From Candidatus Accumulibacter sp. 66-26 (GTDB lineage: Bacteria > Pseudomonadota > Gammaproteobacteria > Burkholderiales > Rhodocyclaceae), in NCBI GenBank assembly GCA_001897745.1, contig MKUH01000031.1, forward strand, positions 3,333 through 67,332: a DNA stretch of 64,000 bases. The letters run 5' to 3'. The notes under the pieces were generated by a model, which saw nothing but the letters and a program-made list of their open reading frames with translations, did not search any database and was not told the DNA's origin. Position 1 is the first letter of the stretch. Each line of letters opens with the position of its first letter. The position numbers were made by a program, and so were the translations under genes. Below, in pieces: positions 56,556 to 64,000 of this stretch.

Positions 56556-57809
56556 ATGTCCTCCCGGAAACTTCTTCCCGTCCTGGCCGCCGTGTCCCTG
56601 CTTTTCGGCAGTTTCGGCACCGCCCAGGCCCGCACCCAGATCGATTTTTCGCACCAGCTCGACGAGGCCCTGGCCGAGCGCCTCGAAACGCTCGTCGAGC
56701 GCTTCAACGGGCAGCAGAAGGACTACCAGCTGCGCCTCGTGCGCCGCGTCGAGGGCGAAGCCCCGGCCGATCTCAACCTCGTGACGCGCGAGGAACAGGC
56801 GCGTTTCGTCGCCAACCGCGCCAAGTTCAAGCCGCTCTACGAGGTCATGCGCGAGGCCAAGGAGCCGCTCGACAGCGGCAAGCTGGCGCCGGAATTGCGC
56901 GTCGGCATCAGCGACGCCAAGGGCAAACTGTTCGCCCTGCCGGTCGCCCTGTCGACGCCCGTGCTCTATTACAACAAGGCCGCTTTCCGCAAGGCCGGCC
57001 TGGACCCCGAAACGCCCCCGAAAACCTGGTGGGAAGTGCAGCTGGCGGCCGACAAGCTGTTCGACGACGGCAGCCGCTGCCCCTACACCACCTCGTGGCC
57101 GGCCTGGGTGCACATCGACAATCTGAGCGCCCTGAACGGCGCCGAAGTGGCCGACGCGAAGGGGCGCCTGACCTTCAACGGCCTCGTCCAGATCAAGCAC
57201 GTCGCCCTGCTGTCGAGCTGGTACAAGAGCAAGTTCTTCGCCTACTTCGGCCGCCGCGACGAGGCCGACCACCGCTTCGCCGCCGGCGAGTGCGGCATGC
57301 TGACCAGCACCTCCTCGCTCTATGCCTCGCTGCGCAACAACCCCGCGTTCGAGACCGGCGTCGCGCCCTTGCCCTATTACGATGACGTGCGCGGCGCGCC
57401 GCAGCAGACGCTGGCCGACGGCGCCTCGCTGTGGGTCGGCGCCGGCAAGAAGCCGGCCGAGTACAAGGGCATCGCGCGCTTCGTCAGCTTCCTGCTCGGC
57501 GCTGAATTCCAGGTCGAACTGACGCGCGCCGGCGGTTTCCTGCCGATGACGCCGGTCGCCCGCGCTGCGGCGAAGAGCAAGCTGCTCAAGGCCGACATGC
57601 TCGGCCTCGACGTCGCCTACGCGCAGTTGCAGGGCAAGGGCACGCTGCGCGCCCTGCGCGTCTCGCAGATCGAGCCGGTGCGCATCATCGTCGAGGAAGA
57701 GCTCGAAGCGGTGTGGGCCAACAAGAAGCCGGCCAAGGAGGCGCTCGATACCGCCGTCCTGCGCGGCAACGCCGTGATGCCTTCGCTGAAGGCCCTGCAG
57801 CCGCTGTGA
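56556..57809 (+). CDS. ABC transporter substrate-binding protein, UgpB-like
   Basis: 417 residues with a signal peptide (LLPVLAAVSLLFGSFGTAQA). The mature part has the family-1 solute-binding pattern: LFALPVALSTPVLYYNKAAFRKAGLDP, PKTWWEVQLAADKL and GECGMLTSTSSLYASLRN. UgpB binds sn-glycerol 3-phosphate and glycerophosphodiesters in the periplasm. No UgpA, UgpE or UgpC gene is adjacent; instead a UgpQ-like gene follows by 4 bases. Start supported by AGGAAAG. Confidence 0.85.
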   Translation: MSSRKLLPVLAAVSLLFGSFGTAQARTQIDFSHQLDEALAERLETLVERFNGQQKDYQLRLVRRVEGEAPADLNLVTREEQARFVANRAKFKPLYEVMREAKEPLDSGKLAPELRVGISDAKGKLFALPVALSTPVLYYNKAAFRKAGLDPETPPKTWWEVQLAADKLFDDGSRCPYTTSWPAWVHIDNLSALNGAEVADAKGRLTFNGLVQIKHVALLSSWYKSKFFAYFGRRDEADHRFAAGECGMLTSTSSLYASLRNNPAFETGVAPLPYYDDVRGAPQQTLADGASLWVGAGKKPAEYKGIARFVSFLLGAEFQVELTRAGGFLPMTPVARAAAKSKLLKADMLGLDVAYAQLQGKGTLRALRVSQIEPVRIIVEEELEAVWANKKPAKEALDTAVLRGNAVMPSLKALQPL

Positions 57810-57813
57810 TCCC

Positions 57814-58584
57814 GTGAGGCCGCGACCGCAGCCCGGCTGGCCCTTGCCGGCGCTCTTCGCGCATCGCTGCGGCGGCGCGCTGGCGCCGGAAAACACGCTG
57901 GCCGGGCTGCGCCTCGCCGCCCGCCTCGGGGTCGCCGCCGTCGAGTTCGACGTCATGCTGTCGGCCGACGGCACGCCCTGGCTGATCCACGACGAGACGC
58001 TGGAGCGCACGACGAACGGCCGCGGGCCGGTCGCGGCCAGCACCGACGCGGCGCTCGCCGCGCTCGACGCCGGCTGCCGCCATCATCCGGCCTGGGCCGG
58101 CGAGCCGCTGCCGACGCTGCGCGCGGCCGCCGCGCTGTGCCGCGAACTCGGGCTGCGCGCCAACGTCGAGATCAAGCCGGCTGCCGGGCACGAGGCGCGC
58201 ACCGGCGAGGTCGTCGCGCGGCAGGTGCTCGACCTCTGGGCTGGCGACACGCTTCCCCTCGTTTCCTCGTTTTCGTTGCGGGCGCTCGATGCGGCGCGCG
58301 CGGCGGCGCCCGGCCTGCCGCTCGGCTGCCTGTGGGAGCGGCCGCCGGCCGACTGGCGCCGGCGCCTCGACGCGCTCGGCGCGGCGACGCTGCACTGCGC
58401 CGCCGGCGACCTCGACGACGCCGTGCTCGCCGAAGCGCATGCGCACGGCGTTCCGGTGCTCTGCTACACGGTGAACGACGCCGCCGCCGCGCGCGACTTG
58501 CGGCAACGCGGCGTCGCGGCGCTGTTTTCCGACCGCATCGACCTCCTCTCCAGCCTCGTCGGCGAACCGGGCCGCAGCGCCTGA
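57814..58584 (+). CDS. Glycerophosphodiester phosphodiesterase, UgpQ-like
   Basis: 256 residues starting at a GTG 4 bases after the ugpB-like stop. The GDPD signature is HRCGGALAPENTLAGLR (usual HRGG with Cys inserted) with the later VEFDVMLSADGTPWLIHDETLERT. It splits glycerophosphodiesters into glycerol 3-phosphate and an alcohol in the cytoplasm. Paired with the binding protein it suggests use of glycerophosphodiesters as phosphate or carbon source. Confidence 0.9.
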   Translation: MRPRPQPGWPLPALFAHRCGGALAPENTLAGLRLAARLGVAAVEFDVMLSADGTPWLIHDETLERTTNGRGPVAASTDAALAALDAGCRHHPAWAGEPLPTLRAAAALCRELGLRANVEIKPAAGHEARTGEVVARQVLDLWAGDTLPLVSSFSLRALDAARAAAPGLPLGCLWERPPADWRRRLDALGAATLHCAAGDLDDAVLAEAHAHGVPVLCYTVNDAAAARDLRQRGVAALFSDRIDLLSSLVGEPGRSA

Positions 58585-58653
58585 GCGCGGCGCGCGCCAT
58601 GCGGGCGCAGGGATCTCGGCGCGGGCGGCGCCTGTGCCAGGGGCATTCGGTGC

Positions 58654-58659
58654 TAGAAT
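58654..58659 (+). promoter_or_regulatory. Extended -10 of alaS
   Basis: TAGAAT preceded by TGC (TGN extended -10 type) 62 bases upstream of the alaS start. The same TAGAAT hexamer precedes aroG, so it may be a common -10 form in this genome. Confidence 0.5.
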
Positions 58660-58721
58660 CCCCCACCTTTGCATTTCGTATCCAACTCTTTGAATAAGCC
58701 CCTTTTTTGGGACAAATCACG

Positions 58722-61337
<2,616 letters not shown>

Positions 61338-61360
61338 GCGCCGCTTGCGTTTGCTGCGAC

Positions 61361-61390
61361 GGGCCGGCGGGCGATCGCCGGCCCGTTTTT
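61361..61390 (+). terminator. Intrinsic terminator of alaS
   Basis: GGGCCGGCG and CGCCGGCCC form a 9-bp stem with a 6-base loop (GGCGAT), followed by GTTTTT, 23 bases after the alaS stop. Confidence 0.85.
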
Positions 61391-61419
61391 CGTGCACCGC
61401 GCCGGCCGCCGCCGGGACG

Positions 61420-61447
61420 AAAAAAAGCCGGCGATCGCTCGCCGGCT
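61420..61447 (-). terminator. Intrinsic terminator of the cytochrome gene
   Basis: AGCCGGCGA and TCGCCGGCT pair with a 4-base loop. The A7 run just before it (61420-61426) is a T7 run on the minus strand, so it terminates the cytochrome transcript 22 bases after its stop. Confidence 0.85.
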
Positions 61448-61468
61448 CTGCCGTATCCGGACGTCGCC

Positions 61469-63511
61469 TCAGTAGCGCGCATCCTTGGGCTTGCCGCCCT
61501 TCGGCCAGTCGTTCATCTTCTCGGGGAAGTCCGGGCGCGGCATGTGGGAGAAGTACTCGGCCACGTCCACCGCGTCCTGATCGGCCAGGCTGGCTTGTCC
61601 GAGCGGGAAGCGCTGGCCGTGTCCCATCGCCATGTTGCTCTTGACGAAGGCGGCCGCGGTGTAGGTCCGCGCCATGCCGGCGCCGATATTGAACGACTTG
61701 TCGCTCCACAGCGGCGGGAAGACGTAGCTGCCGTCGGCGTGCCGGACGCCTTCGCCGTCCTTGCCGTGGCAGACCTCGCACTGTTCGGCGTAAACCCGGC
61801 GGCCGTTGTCGGGATTCGGCACCAGCGTGCGGTCGATCTTGCCGGTGCCGCGTCCGGGTACCGTGTCGCCGGCCTTGGTGCTGCCCTTCATCCAGTCCAT
61901 GTAGGCGACCATCGCCTTCATCTCGGCCGAGGTCTTGGGCAGCGGCTTGCCGTTCATCGAGCGCTTGAAGCAGCCGTTGATGCGCTCCTCGAGGTCGATG
62001 ACGCGGCCGGCGCGCGGCGCTTCCGACGGGAAGAAGGCGGCCACGCCGACGAAGGGCGATCCCTTGGCGACCGTCCCGCCGTTCAGGTGGCAGCTGCCGC
62101 AGTTCAGTTCGTTGCCGACGTGCCCCGGCAGCAGCGCCTTGGTTTCGGTCATCAGGCGCATGCCGAGGACCAGTTGCTCGGCGTTCTTCTCGCCGAGCAG
62201 GGCGGCGAAGCGCGGCGTCGGGAAGTCGGCAGGCGTCGCCGGCGTGCCGCCGATCTCCTTGCGCACCTTGGCGACCTGGCCGGCGTTGATCGGGAGGCCA
62301 CGGTTGCCCCACTTGGTGCGGACGAAGGTGACGATCTCGGCGATCTCCGCGTCGGACAGGCGGCTGTAGTCCGGCATGCCGAAAGCCCGGGGTGAGTGCC
62401 GGGTGACGGCCGATTGCCAGCCGCTGAGGACGATGTGGATGACCGAGGTCGGATCGGCCGCCTGCACCGAGCCGTTCTGCGCGAGCGGCGGAAAGACGTC
62501 GCCGACGCCGCGGCCGTCGCGTCGGTGGCAGGTCGAGCAGAACTGCACGTAGCCGAGGCCGCCCCGCGTTTTGTATAGCTCTTCTGCGCTGGCTAGGACG
62601 GGCGCGGCCGGCGCCGGGCGGGCGGGGCCCGCCGCCGGCAGGGACTTCAGGTATTCGGCGAGGGCGGCGAGGTCGCCGTCGGTGAAGTGCTGCGTGCTGT
62701 GGGCGATCACTTCGGTCATCGTGCCCGAGGCGATGCCGTGGCTGTTGCGGCCGGTCTTCAGGAAGCGCACGGTTTCCGGCACCGTCCACAGATCGCGCAG
62801 ATTGACCGCGTGCCAGCCGTCGACCGTGAAGCCGGAGAGGAAGGCGCTGCCCGCGCTGCCTTCGTGGCTCATCGTCTTTTCCTGGAAGGCGATGCCGCGC
62901 GGCGTGTGGCAGGCGCCGCAGTGGCCCGGACCCTGGGCGATGTAGGCGCCGCGGTTCCACTGCGCCGAGCGGCCGGTGTCGACCTTGAACGCCTTGCCGT
63001 CGAGGAAGACCGCGTTCCACAACGACAGCCCCCAGCGCATGCTGAAGGGCCACTGCATGTCGTTCGGCCGGTTGGCCTGCTCGACCGGCGCGACGCCGTG
63101 CTGCAGATAGGCGTAGAGGGCGCGCATGTCGTCCCTGGCCATCTTGGCGTAGGACGGGTAGGGCATCGCCGGATAGAGGTTGTGGCCGCTCGCCGAGATT
63201 CCTTCGCGCATGGCCCGGTCGAACTGCTCGAAGCTGTAGTTGCCGATGCCGGTCCTGGCATCCGGCGTGATGTTGGTCGAGTGGAGCACGCCGAACGGCG
63301 TCTTCATCTCCAGGCCGCCGGCCATCGGCTTGCCGCCCGGGCGGGTGTGACAGGCGACGCAGTCGCCGAGGCGGGCGACGTATTCGCCGTGCTTGAGCGT
63401 CTCGGCCGGGATCGCGTCGGCCGCCGCGGCGCCGCCGGCGGCCAGCGCCAGCAGCAGGAAGAAGGCGGTGCGGAAGGCGCCCGTCGGGCGCCGGACTGTC
63501 TGATTTTTCAT
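61469..63511 (-). CDS. Five-heme fusion cytochrome c: triheme dehydrogenase-type module plus TsdA-like diheme module
   Basis: 680 residues with a signal peptide (hydrophobic about 14-30), so a periplasmic protein. CXXCH heme motifs are at residues 51-55 (CVACH), 198-202 (CGACH), 325-329 (CSTCH), 471-475 (CGSCH) and 578-582 (CEVCH). Residues 35-400 resemble the triheme cytochrome subunit of membrane alcohol/gluconate dehydrogenases (GGLEMKTPFGVLHSTNITPD, QGPGHCGACHTPRG). Residues 430-680 resemble the diheme thiosulfate dehydrogenase TsdA (GNELNCGSCHLNGGT, LEERINGCFKRSMNGKPL, YAEQCEVCHGKDG). GGAGG precedes the ATG. No dehydrogenase large subunit or TsdB is adjacent. Confidence 0.88.
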   Translation of the reverse strand: MKNQTVRRPTGAFRTAFFLLLALAAGGAAAADAIPAETLKHGEYVARLGDCVACHTRPGGKPMAGGLEMKTPFGVLHSTNITPDARTGIGNYSFEQFDRAMREGISASGHNLYPAMPYPSYAKMARDDMRALYAYLQHGVAPVEQANRPNDMQWPFSMRWGLSLWNAVFLDGKAFKVDTGRSAQWNRGAYIAQGPGHCGACHTPRGIAFQEKTMSHEGSAGSAFLSGFTVDGWHAVNLRDLWTVPETVRFLKTGRNSHGIASGTMTEVIAHSTQHFTDGDLAALAEYLKSLPAAGPARPAPAAPVLASAEELYKTRGGLGYVQFCSTCHRRDGRGVGDVFPPLAQNGSVQAADPTSVIHIVLSGWQSAVTRHSPRAFGMPDYSRLSDAEIAEIVTFVRTKWGNRGLPINAGQVAKVRKEIGGTPATPADFPTPRFAALLGEKNAEQLVLGMRLMTETKALLPGHVGNELNCGSCHLNGGTVAKGSPFVGVAAFFPSEAPRAGRVIDLEERINGCFKRSMNGKPLPKTSAEMKAMVAYMDWMKGSTKAGDTVPGRGTGKIDRTLVPNPDNGRRVYAEQCEVCHGKDGEGVRHADGSYVFPPLWSDKSFNIGAGMARTYTAAAFVKSNMAMGHGQRFPLGQASLADQDAVDVAEYFSHMPRPDFPEKMNDWPKGGKPKDARY

Positions 63512-63711
63512 ATGACCTCCAGAGGGATTGGCGATCAGCTTATGCCCCTGTCGGCAACGCGGGAATCGGCATCTCCGCCGATGGCGCTAGGTATTTCTCC
63601 CTATTGCCTGGCCGCTGCCGCCGGCGCTTGGCGATAATGGCGCTTTACTTTCACACAGCGGGACGAATCCATGCCTTGTTCGATGTATCGCGCGCGCCGC
63701 GGGCGGGCGCC

Positions 63712-64000
63712 ATGAACGCCTGGCGCTACTGCCCGCAGTGCGGCGCCGGCTTGGGCGAGGCGGCGCTCGGCGGCCTGCCGCGTCAGGTGTGCGCCGCCGG
63801 CTGCGGCTTCGTGCATTGGGGCAACCCGGCGCCGGTCGTCGCGGCGCTCGTCGAGATTGACGGACACGTCGTGCTGGCGCGCAACCAGGCCTGGGTGCCC
63901 GGCGCCTTCGGTCTGATCACCGGCTTCCTCGAACGCGAGGAGGACCCGGCGCAGGCCGTCCGGCGCGAGGTGAAGGAGGAACTCGACCTCGACGCCGACG
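63712..64000 (+). CDS. NUDIX hydrolase with N-terminal zinc-ribbon, partial
   Basis: Only the first 96 residues are in the window; the gene runs past the right edge. The N terminus has a CPQCG...CAAGCG zinc ribbon, then PAPVVAALV, and the NUDIX box GFLEREEDPAQAVRREVKEELDLD. NUDIX enzymes of this shape hydrolyse nucleoside diphosphate-linked substrates. A 14-codon frame (63671-63715) ends with TGA overlapping this ATG. Confidence 0.85.
   Translation, partial: MNAWRYCPQCGAGLGEAALGGLPRQVCAAGCGFVHWGNPAPVVAALVEIDGHVVLARNQAWVPGAFGLITGFLEREEDPAQAVRREVKEELDLDAD

Overview
The window is a chromosome segment of a high-GC (about two thirds by eye) betaproteobacterium, most likely a member of the Rhodocyclales (Dechloromonas/Azospira/Azonexus-like). 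This rests on the glnE / yhdP / nitrilase / tldD neighbourhood, a second IF-1 gene next to cspA, an FNR/Anr-type box, bacteriohemerythrin, a c-type cytochrome and similarity recognised by eye; no database search was possible. There is no rRNA, tRNA, CRISPR array, integrase or insertion sequence that I can see. Genes are tightly packed and antisense reading frames are long because of the GC content.

Layout. 1-4.3 kb: exported metallo-beta-lactamase-fold hydrolase, PAS hybrid histidine kinase, methionine-type aminotransferase. 4.3-15.9 kb: an EF-hand membrane protein and glnE on the minus strand, divergent from yhdP-nit-tldD. 15.9-19.8 kb: an FNR-type box followed by two tandem exported PilJ-N proteins and a lipoprotein, then a convergent DUF945 gene. 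19.8-29.4 kb: RNase HI-like protein, trmA, an HPD-less J-like membrane protein, a methyltransferase, several unknowns, and an M15 peptidase/lipase pair. 29.7-34.5 kb: DAHP synthase, a GT39 glycosyltransferase with a DPPR-synthase-like UbiA protein, and two orphans. 34.5-37.9 kb: yybP-ykoY (Mn2+) riboswitch with its GDT1-type exporter, isochorismatase-like hydrolase, PduO-type adenosyltransferase, hydroxypyruvate isomerase and hemerythrin. 38.1-42.9 kb: GlcC-like regulator and glcDEF. 43.2-44.2 kb: small unknown and PP2C phosphatase. 44.4-51.0 kb: TetR repressor divergent from a complete tripartite RND efflux operon. 51.2-55.1 kb: rhlE, aldo/keto reductase with an OXLD1-like protein, cspA, infA. 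55.1-55.7 kb: a decayed methyltransferase gene. 55.9-64 kb: lipoprotein, UgpB-like binding protein with a glycerophosphodiesterase, alaS, a five-heme fusion cytochrome, and a NUDIX hydrolase cut by the window end.

How it fits together. Most genes are housekeeping (nitrogen control by GlnE, AlaS, AroG, IF-1, TrmA, envelope lipid homeostasis by YhdP). Accessory metabolism centres on C2 compounds (glycolate oxidase GlcDEF, hydroxypyruvate isomerase), drug/solvent efflux, manganese export and oxygen-responsive functions. The observations most worth following are the five-heme cytochrome that joins a dehydrogenase-type triheme module to a TsdA-like diheme module, the putatively FNR-controlled pair of secreted PilJ-N proteins, the M15 endopeptidase/lipase pair, the DPPR-synthase/GT39 pair, the EF-hand/Cys-rich membrane protein, and a methyltransferase pseudogene caught in mid-decay.
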